A stretch of 64,000 nt of DNA, from the NCBI GenBank assembly GCA_964355675.1, contig CAYHEC010000001.1, positions 62,001 to 126,000 on the forward strand, written 5' to 3'. Each line of letters begins with the position of its first letter. Within the stretch, counting starts at the first letter, position 1. This stretch comes from CAMBDS01 sp964355675 (GTDB lineage Bacteria > Electryoneota > AABM5-125-24 > Hatepunaeales > Hatepunaeaceae). Below the pieces are notes generated by a model. The model saw only the letters and a list, made by a program, of their open reading frames with translations, had not been told where the DNA came from and searched no databases. The translations under genes and the position numbers were made by a program. This document shows positions 25,500-34,083 of this stretch, piece by piece.

Positions 25500-26570
25500 C
25501 TAAAGATCTTCGGAAGCCGCTGTCCTGACGATCGGAAGTCTATTTATTTTCAAATGCTCGCGAACTTTGGCTTCGATTTGATCTTTAAGATCAGGATTTT
25601 CGACGAGAAATTGAATCGCCCTGTCTCTTCCTTGTCCAATCCGCTCTTCGCCAAAAGAGTACCAAGTGCCACTGCGTTTAATGACCCCTGAATCCGCGGC
25701 AAGATCGACGATCTCACCAAGGGTAGAAATTCCCTTCCCATAGAGAATATCGAATTCCACTTCCCTGAAAGGTGGAGCAACCTTATTTTTAACGATCTTC
25801 ACCCTTGTCCGGTTGCCGATAATTTCAGTCCCCTCTTTGAGAGCACCCACCCGCCGAATATCGACGCGTACAGTTGCATGAAATTTCAAAGCAACTCCGC
25901 CGGGAGTCGTCTCAGGATTGCCCCATGCTTGGCCAATTTTCATTCGAATTTGGTTAATGAAAATGAAGCATGTATTCGATTTAGATACCGTTCCGGTCAA
26001 TTTTCTTAAGGCGCGCGACATCAATCTCGCTTGAAGTCCCATCTGCTGGTCGCCCATATCGCCTTCAATTTCAACTTTCGGAACCAATGCCGCCACCGAA
26101 TCGATTACAACCACGTCGATTGCTCCTGAGCGAACAAGAGTCTCGGCGATGTCGAGCGCTTGCTCACCCGTATCGGGTTGGGATACCAACAAGTTCGCCG
26201 TATCAACCCCAAGCGCATACGCGTAGGTCGGATCCAGTGCGTGCTCAGCGTCAATGAAAGCGGCAGTACCGCCGGCTTTTTGCGCATTTGCGATAACATG
26301 AAGGGCAAGAGTAGTTTTTCCTGAAGATTCAGGTCCGAATATCTCTATCACCCTGCCGCGCGGCATCCCACCGACTCCCAGCGCGGCGTCAAGCGCCAGT
26401 GATCCGGTAGGAATAATATCTACTTTGACAGTTGCGCTATCATCTCCCAGACGCATAACGGATCCACGTCCATATTGTTTCTCGATTTCTGCTAAAGCCA
26501 GTTCGAGAGAGCGTGTCTTCTCTGAAAGTTTGTCTGCCATGCGCGTCTTCTCTGTTAGTTTTTCAGCCAT
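25500..26570 (-). CDS. recA: Recombinase RecA
   Basis: DNA strand-exchange ATPase and SOS co-protease of 356 residues. Walker A is GPESSGKTT (~79-87), Walker B VVVIDSVAAL, and DNA-binding loops L1/L2 with EGDMGDQQMGLQARLMSRALR and FINQIRMKIGQAWGNPETTPGG are intact. The first twenty codons consist of an imperfect 30-bp tandem duplication (MAEKLTEKTR then MADKLSEKTR), each copy beginning with ATG; either ATG could be the start. No LexA box is recognised upstream. A dispersed repeat (26623-26708) lies upstream and one arm gives a TTGAAA that could serve as a -35 box. Confidence 0.98.
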   Translation of the reverse strand: MAEKLTEKTRMADKLSEKTRSLELALAEIEKQYGRGSVMRLGDDSATVKVDIIPTGSLALDAALGVGGMPRGRVIEIFGPESSGKTTLALHVIANAQKAGGTAAFIDAEHALDPTYAYALGVDTANLLVSQPDTGEQALDIAETLVRSGAIDVVVIDSVAALVPKVEIEGDMGDQQMGLQARLMSRALRKLTGTVSKSNTCFIFINQIRMKIGQAWGNPETTPGGVALKFHATVRVDIRRVGALKEGTEIIGNRTRVKIVKNKVAPPFREVEFDILYGKGISTLGEIVDLAADSGVIKRSGTWYSFGEERIGQGRDRAIQFLVENPDLKDQIEAKVREHLKINRLPIVRTAASEDL

Positions 26571-26622
26571 ATTTTACTCATACTTTTTTTTGTTATTAAT
26601 CTGGTGGATCTATAAGAATACT

Positions 26623-26708
26623 TGGAGAGCGGTTTTTCAAGCCGCAATTGAACTTGTACTTAGACTTCCGGCCCGAACAGAGTGGCTTGAAAAGCCGCTC
26701 TCGATGAG
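26623..26708. repeat. Dispersed ~85-bp element with nested palindromes, between recA and thpR
   Basis: The outer arms GAGAGCGGTTTTTCAAGCC (26626 onward) and GGCTTGAAAAGCCGCTCTC (26685 onward) are inverted repeats with one mismatch around a ~40-bp centre; each arm also folds on itself. The landmarks TTTTCAAGCCGC and AGAGTGGCTTGA are 45 bp apart (start to start), identical to the spacing in the copy at 41676-41745. The right edge overlaps the 3' end of the thpR gene by ending in CTCGATGAG. Confidence 0.7.
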
Positions 26709-26713
26709 TTGCA

Positions 26714-27292
26714 TCAAGCTTCCAACGACACCGCTTCGATGATGCCGTATTCTGCCCCGGTTGGCTTTAGTTGGCTCATCATTATATTAACTTTGGCGGC
26801 GTTCCACGCAATTGCTTGAAAAGGTAATTCATTGAATTTGGTGGGAATCGTCGAGTTTTTTTCAAGCATTTTCACTCTCCCCACTGTAATATGCGGGTGA
26901 AATTTACCCGCTTCGAGTGGAAAACCAATTCCGTTTAACGCCAACTCCAAATCGTCTCGTAGATTGATTAGAAAAACTCCTCCATCGACGCCAATCCACA
27001 ATGTACGCGGTTGAGCTAATCTGGGAAATCCGCCTTTGATTGTGGTTCTTAACACAAAATCATGATGTCTTTTTGCGCAATCACGCACGGTATCGATCAA
27101 TATTCGCATTTCATCTCGACCTACATCTCCAATGAATTTTAGTGTAATATGAACGCCTTCCATTCTGACCCAGGCAATTCTGTCATTGTTCGACTTGCTG
27201 AGTTCCTTTTGAATCCGGCTTATGCTTTGCTTCAATTCAGCTGGAACATCAATCGCGATAAATGTCCTGCAAACTGTTGGCAGTCCGCTCAT
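26714..27292 (-). CDS. thpR: RNA 2',3'-cyclic 3'-phosphodiesterase
   Basis: A 192-residue member of the 2H phosphoesterase superfamily. The two catalytic H-x-T motifs are VHITLKF (His ~48) and HPHITVGR (His ~132), and the N-terminal RTFIAIDVP is the typical opening. The enzyme opens 2',3'-cyclic phosphates at RNA ends, formerly called LigT. Its ATG overlaps the cinA end by 4 bp, placing it in the pgsA-pgpA-cinA-thpR-recA cluster. The biological substrate is not known in most bacteria. Confidence 0.94.
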   Translation of the reverse strand: MSGLPTVCRTFIAIDVPAELKQSISRIQKELSKSNNDRIAWVRMEGVHITLKFIGDVGRDEMRILIDTVRDCAKRHHDFVLRTTIKGGFPRLAQPRTLWIGVDGGVFLINLRDDLELALNGIGFPLEAGKFHPHITVGRVKMLEKNSTIPTKFNELPFQAIAWNAAKVNIMMSQLKPTGAEYGIIEAVSLEA

Positions 27293-28530
27293 TTCGTAAG
27301 TCGAGAGTAAAGCATTGTCAACGCCGCCAACGTTGCACGACGTCGATTCTCGTCACGATTACCGGCGAATAAGTGACGCTTGACAATGCACCCTGTCTCA
27401 TCTGCCAGTCCAATGTAAGTCAAGCCGGCGGGTTTGGCGTCGCTTGCACCACTCGGTCCGGCTACACCGGTTACCGAAAGTCCGATCTCTACTTGAGATC
27501 TGATGCGGATTCCTTCCGCCATCGCACGAGCAACTTCCTGACTCACCGCCCCGCATCGATCTATTAGAGACGTCGAGATGCCTAATAGATCCGTTTTCGA
27601 CAAATTTGAATAGGCCACCACTCCTCTATCCAGTACCTCCGACGATCCCGAAACATTAACTATCCGAGCGGCAATCATTCCACCCGTACATGATTCAGCC
27701 AGTCCCAGACGAAGACCTTGGGATCGCATCAAATCGACGATAACTTCTTCAAGGGACTTATCCTCTTTAGCATATATATAGGGTTGCACTGCCGCACACA
27801 CAAGCGCTTCGGCTTGGTTAAGGGACTCGTCTGATTGAGGCAGATTATCCGAATAGAGCGAAAGCCGGAGAGTTACTCCCCCGTCGATACTTGGAAGGAA
27901 CGCAAGCCCTGTCGGCTTCAATCTATCGGAGTCGCCGATCAATTGCGCCAGATGAGATTCGCCTATTCCGACGGTCTTGATCACTCGAAAATGATAACTA
28001 CCCTTAGTTCGGTCGGAAATTCGTGGCAGGATATAGTCAATTATCATCTCATTCATTTCAGACGGTACTCCGGGCACTGCAAAAAGCTCGCGAGATCCCA
28101 ACCTAAAATGAATTCCCGGCGCCGCCCCGCGATTATTTGGAATAGGTTCAGCGTTTGTGGGAAATTCCGCCATACTCTCCCAGCCGGGAGCCGGATTTAG
28201 ACCCCGACTGCGAAATCGTTCCAGAATTCCCTCCCGTAAATCCGGACGCACCTCAAGTCTGTCGCCGAAAAAATCGGCGATCGCCGGGCGTGTCAAATCG
28301 TCGTGTGTCGGACCTAATCCTCCCATGATGATAACAATATCCGAGCGCTTCCAGGATTCTTCGAGCACTGCTTTAATAGCTTCCGCCCGGTCAGCTACCC
28401 ATATCAAGCGTTGGAGTCTGAGTCCCGTAAAAGACAGTTGTCGTGCAATATAATGCGAGTTGGTGTCGAGTGTCATCCCCATCAGTAGCTCGTCTCCAAC
28501 TGCAATCAATTCGATATGCAATTCAGCCAA
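27289..28530 (-). CDS. cinA: CinA family protein (nicotinamide mononucleotide deamidase, COG1058/COG1546)
   Basis: A 413-residue two-domain protein. The N-terminal molybdopterin-binding-like domain opens with IELIAVGDELLMGMTLDTN and contains IIMGGLGPTHDDLTRPA; this domain acts as an ADP-ribose pyrophosphatase in related enzymes. The C-terminal CinA domain has GLAESCTGGMIAARIVNVSGSS and VTGVAGPSG, the NMN amidohydrolase signature that recycles NMN to nicotinate mononucleotide. cinA upstream of recA is a widespread arrangement linked in some species to competence. It overlaps both pgpA (8 bp) and thpR (4 bp). Confidence 0.95.
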   Translation of the reverse strand: MAELHIELIAVGDELLMGMTLDTNSHYIARQLSFTGLRLQRLIWVADRAEAIKAVLEESWKRSDIVIIMGGLGPTHDDLTRPAIADFFGDRLEVRPDLREGILERFRSRGLNPAPGWESMAEFPTNAEPIPNNRGAAPGIHFRLGSRELFAVPGVPSEMNEMIIDYILPRISDRTKGSYHFRVIKTVGIGESHLAQLIGDSDRLKPTGLAFLPSIDGGVTLRLSLYSDNLPQSDESLNQAEALVCAAVQPYIYAKEDKSLEEVIVDLMRSQGLRLGLAESCTGGMIAARIVNVSGSSEVLDRGVVAYSNLSKTDLLGISTSLIDRCGAVSQEVARAMAEGIRIRSQVEIGLSVTGVAGPSGASDAKPAGLTYIGLADETGCIVKRHLFAGNRDENRRRATLAALTMLYSRLTK

Positions 28531-28981
28531 GGAAAACCTTCTGAAGGATCAGCAATGTCACTCCCGCATAAAGTCCCGCAAGCGCATCGTCCGTCACAAT
28601 GCCAAATCCTCCCGGCAAACGCTGAGATTGATAAACTGGAAATGGTTTCAATACATCAAATACTCTAAAAAGAATAAATCCAATCAGATACAAATACACT
28701 TGCCTTGGCGCAAATAGCAAGGTAATCCACTGCCCGACGACTTCATCGATGACAATCGGTTTCGCGTCGTGCCCCAATACTTTTTCTGTTACGTGAGCGC
28801 TCCAGACAGCTATCGGTAAAAGTACTACTATAATGGCAATTTCCATTGGAATTAATGCAATCGAAGAGAGATACCACCAAATCACCGCCGCAATTGCGCT
28901 TCCCCATGTTCCCGGAGCAACTGGAAGCCAGCCGAACGGACCGACCGTAGCTACCAACTGAGAAACTCTTCTATTCCTCAA
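28523..28981 (-). CDS. pgpA: Phosphatidylglycerophosphatase A
   Basis: A 152-residue inner-membrane phosphatase that removes phosphate from phosphatidylglycerophosphate. Conserved stretches are the N-terminal VATVGPFGWLPVAPGTWGS (~9-27), DAKPIVIDEVVGQWI (~74-88) with acidic catalytic residues, and RVFDVLKPFPVYQSQRLPGG followed by VTDDALAGLYAG (~130-141). Three to four hydrophobic segments are seen. It overlaps the pgsA end by 4 bp: the two genes encode consecutive steps of phosphatidylglycerol synthesis, a functional pairing that strengthens both calls. Confidence 0.95.
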   Translation of the reverse strand: MRNRRVSQLVATVGPFGWLPVAPGTWGSAIAAVIWWYLSSIALIPMEIAIIVVLLPIAVWSAHVTEKVLGHDAKPIVIDEVVGQWITLLFAPRQVYLYLIGFILFRVFDVLKPFPVYQSQRLPGGFGIVTDDALAGLYAGVTLLILQKVFLG

Positions 28982-29697
28982 ATCACAATCCTTGCCAATC
29001 TATAATCTCGTAAATAGATCCACCCTGATATTAATGCTGTCAGCGTCGAGAGGAAAAATAAAATCAGCACGCCGCCATTAAATAGATCCCCGATAAACGG
29101 ATTATATGGGAACCCAAAATCAATGAGATAATCACGAATGTTCATAGCAACGAGAGTCGCTAACAATGTCGTAAGTTCTACCCCAACCTTCCACTTGCCC
29201 CAAGCGCTTGTTTTGATGCTTGATCCGGCCCTAATCGCACTAACCCGCAATAGTGTTATCCAGATTTCACGAACACTGATGATTGAGACAAGAATCAAAA
29301 CAAATATCCAATATTTTCCGAATGGTTCATGAACCAAAATACCCCAGAAACCAGATAGCACCAGAAATTTATCTGCAAGCGGATCCATGAAATCGCCAAA
29401 TGGTGTTACTTGCCCCCGCCTACGGGCAATTTTTCCGTCCCACAGATCAGTAATCGCCCCGGCCGCTAACAACAGCGTCGAGGCTACATTTAGCCCCCAT
29501 GACTCGGAAAATAACCCATACCAAAAAAGCGGCACTATCACCAAACGGGTCAGCGTTAAGTAATTGGACAGGGTCACCGTTACTCGACCTGAAGGAGTTT
29601 CAGCGCCAAGGATCGACCCGATCTTTTCGCGGCTCCGCTCAAATGCCCCACGATATGTCGAACGGTTATTCGTACTTGAGGGGTTCATCAGTCCCAT
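28978..29697 (-). CDS. pgsA: CDP-diacylglycerol--glycerol-3-phosphate 3-phosphatidyltransferase
   Basis: Inner-membrane CDP-alcohol phosphatidyltransferase of 239 residues that makes phosphatidylglycerophosphate. The signature D-G-x2-A-R-x8-G-x3-D-x3-D is read in LWDGKIARRRGQVTPFG then DFMDPLADK. The N-terminus has about 40 extra polar residues before SNYLTLTRLVIVPLFWY, so a later start is conceivable; ATGs at 29697 and 29688 are both in frame and neither has a strong ribosome site. Five or six helices follow. It is first in the pgsA-pgpA-cinA-thpR-recA-recX run. Confidence 0.94.
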   Translation of the reverse strand: MGLMNPSSTNNRSTYRGAFERSREKIGSILGAETPSGRVTVTLSNYLTLTRLVIVPLFWYGLFSESWGLNVASTLLLAAGAITDLWDGKIARRRGQVTPFGDFMDPLADKFLVLSGFWGILVHEPFGKYWIFVLILVSIISVREIWITLLRVSAIRAGSSIKTSAWGKWKVGVELTTLLATLVAMNIRDYLIDFGFPYNPFIGDLFNGGVLILFFLSTLTALISGWIYLRDYRLARIVI

Positions 29698-29751
29698 AAG
29701 AGTTTAGTTAGATTTGTCTGTGGTACAGAATCACACTTCTCCGAACTTAAC

Positions 29752-29780
29752 AAGATAGTAAGCCAAGAATATCAATGCAA
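29752..29780 (-). promoter_or_regulatory. Possible promoter for the pgsA-recA run
   Basis: Minus-strand TTGCAT and TATCTT are separated by 17 bp, about 55 bp upstream of pgsA. The -10 box is a moderate match only. Confidence 0.35.
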
Positions 29781-29862
29781 CTATGGTGCGAAGTTTTCGA
29801 AGTTTTTTCGATGTCTGACTAAAGATTGCTTGAGTCTGGTGAAAAGACGCTACGATCGGTAG

Positions 29863-29882
29863 GACGGGGCTCAGTACCCGTC
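29863..29882. repeat. Intergenic palindrome GACGGG-N8-CCCGTC
   Basis: Perfect 6-bp arms, GC-rich, with an 8-nt centre, isolated in the pgsA/cytochrome spacer. Form and intergenic position match the dispersed palindrome family. Confidence 0.45.
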
Positions 29883-30174
29883 AACCGAATCATTTCTCAA
29901 TTCTGACGAAAGAGTCATTCCGAGAATGCCAAAATCAATAGAAACCCCATTCTATCTGGCAAAACGCCCAAAATCATGATATTTTCAACAGACCAATATT
30001 ATCGGCACAAGGTTTGCAGACTAAATTGTCAAATCAATTCTCGGAACCTTGCGGGGAACCGCGAATCTGGCGGAATATGAACCGCCTGGCGCTTAAAAGT
30101 GCTGAGAAATCACTAACAAATCAAATTCACCTGTGTGTGTTTTCACGCAGGGACAATCGTACAGGGGAGAACTA

Positions 30175-32211
30175 ATGAAACGTTCCGTTCTATTTTTAAT
30201 GGCAGTATCATTCTTACTTGCACTCACCAGCTCGAGCTTTGCCATTCCAGTTGCCAAGCCCGTAACACTTGGCATTACACCGCGAGACGTAGTTGCTGAC
30301 ACTTCAGATATCTTTAGAAAGGCAACCACCGGTCTTCCGAATGTTGGTCTTGGTGAAACAATTTACCTCGGCCAGAAGGTTAATCCTGCTGAAAATGCCG
30401 TCCCCGATAACCTTACAGGTTGGACTTGGGCGGTAACCGCCCGTCCGAACAACTCACAAGCCCAACTTAGCGCCAGCGACGCGGCTGTGGTCAGTTTTGT
30501 TCCTGATCTGGTGGGAACCTATAGCTTCACATTAGTCGTTGTGTCTGACTCTGGTCAAAGCGCTCCCGTTGTCCTCAAGGTCAATGCTGGCAATTATGTT
30601 GGAGTCGGCAACATCACCGGTGAACCCGACGCTCCCAAATGTGCGGGTTGCCACGATGGACAAGTTGATCCGGACGACCCGAAGCTTGAACCTTGGGGTG
30701 AAACCAAGCACGCCGGCAAGTTTACGCGAGATTACTCCGGCGCACAGGGAAGATCTGGCTATCGCGCATCCTGCATAGGATGCCATACCGTAGGTTTTAA
30801 TACCGACCAGACCGCCGTCAATCATGGGTTTGACGATGTCGCAACACAAGAAAGCTGGGTATTCCGTGATAGCGCCCGTGGTGGTATGCAGGCGTGGGCT
30901 TTCGATTCTATGAAAATCCAATTCCCCGAAACAGCCGCAATGGCAAACATCCAATGTGAAAGCTGTCACGGTCCGGGTTCACGCCATATTGGAAATGTCG
31001 CCGATAACAGAATTGTCTCCACATTTGACGTAGGCGTCTGCGCCAAATGCCACGATTCCGGAACACATCATTTCCGACCAATGCAATGGAAGCTGTCCGG
31101 TCACTCCCGCCAACCAATGGAAGAGCGTTCACCCTGCGCGAATTGCCACAGTGGTATTGGCTTCGTTGATAAATTGAATGGCGTCCATGACACCCTTGTC
31201 ACCAAAGCCTATCAGCCTATCGGTTGCGCCACCTGTCACGATCCGCATAGCGCTACTAATCCCTATCAGCTTCGCACGGTTGCCCCTTACATGCTTCTCG
31301 ACTCGACTGTTGTCAACTTTGGCAACGGAAACCTTTGCATCAATTGCCATCATGCTCGACGTATCGCTACATTGACCCAGATAAGCGGAAGCAGACCGAG
31401 ATTGGATCCCCACGGCTCACCGCAAGGCGATATGGTAGCTGGCAGAGGCATGTTCACTTTTGGCGAACGTGTCAGAAATTCACCACACGCTCAGGTTGTT
31501 GAAAACGTCTGCGTCGGTTGCCACATGGCAGAAACTCCTGAAGTTGCCGCTGATACAGCGAGATTCCTTAAACTTGGTGATCACACCTTCCACATGAAAA
31601 CTGCCTCCGGCGTTGAGCATACCGAAGTTTGTGCCTCATGCCATGGCGAAGTCGAAGATTTCTCCGAGATTGGCGCCGATAATGACTGGGATGGCGACGG
31701 CACGTATGAGTCTGTTCCTCTTGAGATGGCGGGCATGGTCCAAAATATTAAGGATATCCTTCCACCCGAGGGTCCGACAGCCGTATTCGATTCTACCTGG
31801 ACTACAACTCAGCGTATGGCGCTTTGGAACGCAAACTTCGTGAACTCTGATGGTTCAGGTGGTTACCACAACGCAAGCTATGCCCTTGGTGTCCTTCGTG
31901 TGACATTGAATGTACTCGGCGTTGAGATGGTTGATGAAACCGTTCCGCTGACCTACTCTTTGAGCGAAGCATATCCGAACCCGTTCAATCCTTCGACTAC
32001 CTTGAACTACAATCTCGCCAAGACCGGCGAAGTATCCATCAAGGTGTTCGATATGGCTGGCCGCGTTGTTCAGACTGTCGCCTCTGGCGAATACAAGGCT
32101 GGACAATATCGTTCTACGATCAATCTCGCTGGTGAATCCTCGGGCGTGTATATCCTCAGGATGCAGGCCGGATCCTTTGACGCTAGCAAGAAACTAGTTC
32201 TGGTTAAGTAA
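30175..32211 (+). CDS. Secreted nine-haem cytochrome c with Ig-like and type IX-style sorting domains
   Basis: About 678 residues from the ATG at 30175, chosen because GGGGAGA precedes it and a signal peptide follows (basic MKRS, hydrophobic core, cut near SSFA). After a ~130-residue beta-rich region resembling a PKD/Ig-like domain come nine CxxCH haem motifs: CAGCH, CIGCH, CESCH, CAKCH, CANCH, CATCH, CINCH, CVGCH, CASCH. The final ~85 residues are a C-terminal sorting domain (AYPNPFNPST... VYILRMQAGSFDAS). This points to an outer-surface electron carrier, but its partner is unknown. It follows a long spacer and ends at a strong terminator, so it is probably monocistronic. Confidence 0.9.
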   Translation: MKRSVLFLMAVSFLLALTSSSFAIPVAKPVTLGITPRDVVADTSDIFRKATTGLPNVGLGETIYLGQKVNPAENAVPDNLTGWTWAVTARPNNSQAQLSASDAAVVSFVPDLVGTYSFTLVVVSDSGQSAPVVLKVNAGNYVGVGNITGEPDAPKCAGCHDGQVDPDDPKLEPWGETKHAGKFTRDYSGAQGRSGYRASCIGCHTVGFNTDQTAVNHGFDDVATQESWVFRDSARGGMQAWAFDSMKIQFPETAAMANIQCESCHGPGSRHIGNVADNRIVSTFDVGVCAKCHDSGTHHFRPMQWKLSGHSRQPMEERSPCANCHSGIGFVDKLNGVHDTLVTKAYQPIGCATCHDPHSATNPYQLRTVAPYMLLDSTVVNFGNGNLCINCHHARRIATLTQISGSRPRLDPHGSPQGDMVAGRGMFTFGERVRNSPHAQVVENVCVGCHMAETPEVAADTARFLKLGDHTFHMKTASGVEHTEVCASCHGEVEDFSEIGADNDWDGDGTYESVPLEMAGMVQNIKDILPPEGPTAVFDSTWTTTQRMALWNANFVNSDGSGGYHNASYALGVLRVTLNVLGVEMVDETVPLTYSLSEAYPNPFNPSTTLNYNLAKTGEVSIKVFDMAGRVVQTVASGEYKAGQYRSTINLAGESSGVYILRMQAGSFDASKKLVLVK

Positions 32212-32221
32212 CGAGTTCCCT

Positions 32222-32247
32222 GGAGGGTGGGATTCATCCCGCCCTCC
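32222..32247. repeat. Palindrome immediately after the cytochrome gene
   Basis: GGAGGGTGGGA-TTCA-TCCCGCCCTCC: an 11-bp stem with one G-T pair, 10 bp after the stop. No T-run follows, so it is more like the dispersed palindromes than a terminator, though it could stabilise the mRNA 3' end. Confidence 0.55.
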
Positions 32248-32362
32248 AAACGCATTACTGTCAATCCCCGTGGTTGACAGTCAACTTAAGAGATGTCTTC
32301 CTGCCGAACTTTGGCTGGAAGCAAAATCCGTATCAGCAGGGCATCTCTCCCGACTGCTGAAA

Positions 32363-32404
32363 GAGCCCTCACTCCTCCCCGCGGAGTGGGGGCTCGACTT
32401 TTTT
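32363..32404 (+). terminator. Intrinsic terminator downstream of the cytochrome gene
   Basis: GAGCCCTCACTCC and GGAGTGGGGGCTC pair over 13 bp with a single mismatch and a 7-nt loop, followed by GACTTTTTT. It lies about 150 bp after the cytochrome stop and before the symporter promoter. Confidence 0.85.
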
Positions 32405-32416
32405 GGCGGGATTCAA

Positions 32417-32445
32417 TTGATACACCTTTGATTTTTTCGTATCAT
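32417..32445 (+). promoter_or_regulatory. Sigma-70-type promoter for the symporter gene
   Basis: TTGATA and TATCAT are separated by exactly 17 bp, beginning 13 bp after the terminator T-run. Transcription would start near 32452, leaving a short leader before the TTG start codon. Confidence 0.6.
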
Positions 32446-32476
32446 TGAGCAATTAATTCTTCGATAGGATATTCGC

Positions 32477-33868
32477 TTGACGCTTCACTTGATTGATTGG
32501 TTCTTGCTTACGCTGTATCTCCTTTTCATGCTCTATATCACGCTGAAACCGGGGCGCGGGGAAGCGAACAGCATGGAATCTTACCTACTTATCGGTCGCC
32601 GACTGACGCTTCCCTCTTTTGTCGCGACAACGGTTTCAACATGGTATGGTGGAATCCTCGGCGTAGGTGAATATAGCTATAAATACGGCATTTCCAATTG
32701 GCTCGTCTTTGGAGTTCCTTATTACCTTGGAGCGTTCATATTCGCGATGTTCATTGCTGGCCGCGCAAGCAAGTCGCGCCTTTTGACCATCCCCGACCAA
32801 ATCGAAGCCGTATATGGAACACGCCTTGGTATCGGGAGCGCCGTTTACGTTTTCTTAATGACCGTTCCGGCGGCATACGTGTTGATGTTTGGAATAATAT
32901 TGAAGTTGCTTTTCGGTTGGTCTTTGGGGATGGGTGTTGTCGTCGGAACTATAATTTCGATTTTTTACGTATTCCTTGGTGGATTCAAAGCGGATCTGAA
33001 AAGTGATTGGATGAATTTTGTGCTGATGTTCATCTCGTTTGCTATCATACTCCTTTTGATGGTTTATAAGTTCGGCGGCATTGATTATCTGCGCGCCCAC
33101 GTTCCGCCTGAATCTTTTCAATGGCACGGTGGCAATAGTGCAGGATACATTTTCAGTTGGTACTTTATCGCCCTCTCCGCACTTATAGAACCTTCATTTT
33201 ATCAGCGTGTGTACGCCGCAAAGTCCCCTGCAGTAGCTAAGGCGGGCATTTTAATTTCGATCCCTTTTTGGATTTTATTTGACTTTATGACTACAAGCGT
33301 CGGGCTCTACAGTCGCGCGGTACTTGGGTCGGGAATCAATGGCGTCGATGCATTTCCCTTGCTCGCCGATAAAGTGCTCCCCTACGGTTTTAAAGCCCTT
33401 ATGCTCATCGGTATGATCGCAACAATTCAATCAACAGTCGACTCCTACTCGGTATTGACTGCTTCTACATTGTCTCACGACATCATGTATAAGTTTACTC
33501 GGATCAGAAATTGGATTAAAGAAGTCTGGCTCACAAGGCTTGCACTGATAGTTGGTGGGCTTTTTGCCATCGTGATTGCTTTGATGGCTGAATCGGTTAT
33601 CAATATATGGAACCGCGTCGGCTCACTCGGCACGCCGGGTCTGATGCTCCCCCTTGCCCTAAGCTATTTCCCACGGCTCGCATACCGAAAGTTTTGGGCG
33701 GCCGCTACGATGATCGTTGCACCAATAACGGTGATTGTTTGGTTTGTCTGCCGGGATATGAGCAATCCACCACCCTTCCCTTTTTCGATCGAGCCGATAT
33801 TTATCGGTCTCGGTGTTGCGGTATCCTTACTCGCTATTGATCATCTCACCAGAAAAGCTTCAAACTGA
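32477..33868 (+). CDS. Sodium:solute symporter family transporter
   Basis: A 463-residue inner-membrane transporter of the SSS (LeuT-fold) family with about 13 hydrophobic segments. The opening IDWFLLTLYLLFMLYITLKPG, SYLLIGRRLTLPSFVATTVSTWYGGILGVGE (~34-64, TM1/TM2 with the sodium-site region) and IATIQSTVDSYSVLTASTLSHDI (~309-331, TM8 sodium-site serine/threonine) fit the family. The start is TTG, with AGGA 8 bp upstream. The substrate (sugar, amino acid, organic acid or vitamin) is not recognisable. It stands alone between a terminator and the superoxide dismutase gene. Confidence 0.9.
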   Translation: MTLHLIDWFLLTLYLLFMLYITLKPGRGEANSMESYLLIGRRLTLPSFVATTVSTWYGGILGVGEYSYKYGISNWLVFGVPYYLGAFIFAMFIAGRASKSRLLTIPDQIEAVYGTRLGIGSAVYVFLMTVPAAYVLMFGIILKLLFGWSLGMGVVVGTIISIFYVFLGGFKADLKSDWMNFVLMFISFAIILLLMVYKFGGIDYLRAHVPPESFQWHGGNSAGYIFSWYFIALSALIEPSFYQRVYAAKSPAVAKAGILISIPFWILFDFMTTSVGLYSRAVLGSGINGVDAFPLLADKVLPYGFKALMLIGMIATIQSTVDSYSVLTASTLSHDIMYKFTRIRNWIKEVWLTRLALIVGGLFAIVIALMAESVINIWNRVGSLGTPGLMLPLALSYFPRLAYRKFWAAATMIVAPITVIVWFVCRDMSNPPPFPFSIEPIFIGLGVAVSLLAIDHLTRKASN

Positions 33869-34029
33869 GCGCATCGAATTTCCCATGATCGAAAAAAATG
33901 TTCAGTGAACAAAACTTTGTGAAATACTCTAAAACATTTCCGATCCCCAATAAATCGCCAACACTTCTTTTTCCAACTCGTCTCAACATTTGCAGGGATC
34001 AGAGACCTGTCAACTGAAAACAATATTTT

Positions 34030-34051
34030 GGTGGATTCAATTTCCTCCACC
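34030..34051 (+). promoter_or_regulatory. Leader hairpin upstream of superoxide dismutase
   Basis: GGTGGA and TCCACC are perfect 6-bp arms around a 10-nt loop, 33 bp before the sod ATG and before its AGGA ribosome site. Possible mRNA structure or operator; no known element recognised. Confidence 0.3.
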
Positions 34052-34083
34052 TCCGGTCCAAAACAAAATTACAAGGAACTAAC

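Larger units (their letters stand above)
29698..30174. other. Divergent intergenic region between pgsA and the cytochrome gene
   Basis: No convincing gene is seen in this ~480-bp spacer between divergent transcripts. It holds a possible promoter for pgsA (29752-29780), a palindrome GACGGG...CCCGTC at 29863-29882 and another, GGCGG...CCGCC, near 30069-30086 in the cytochrome leader. A short AT-rich stretch (CGAAG repeats near 29795) is also visible. The cytochrome promoter must lie here but no good -35/-10 pair could be picked. Confidence 0.6.

Noticed and set aside
30532..30969. A 145-codon minus-strand frame inside the cytochrome gene
   Set aside because: Antisense shadow; cysteine-rich only because of the haem motifs on the other strand.
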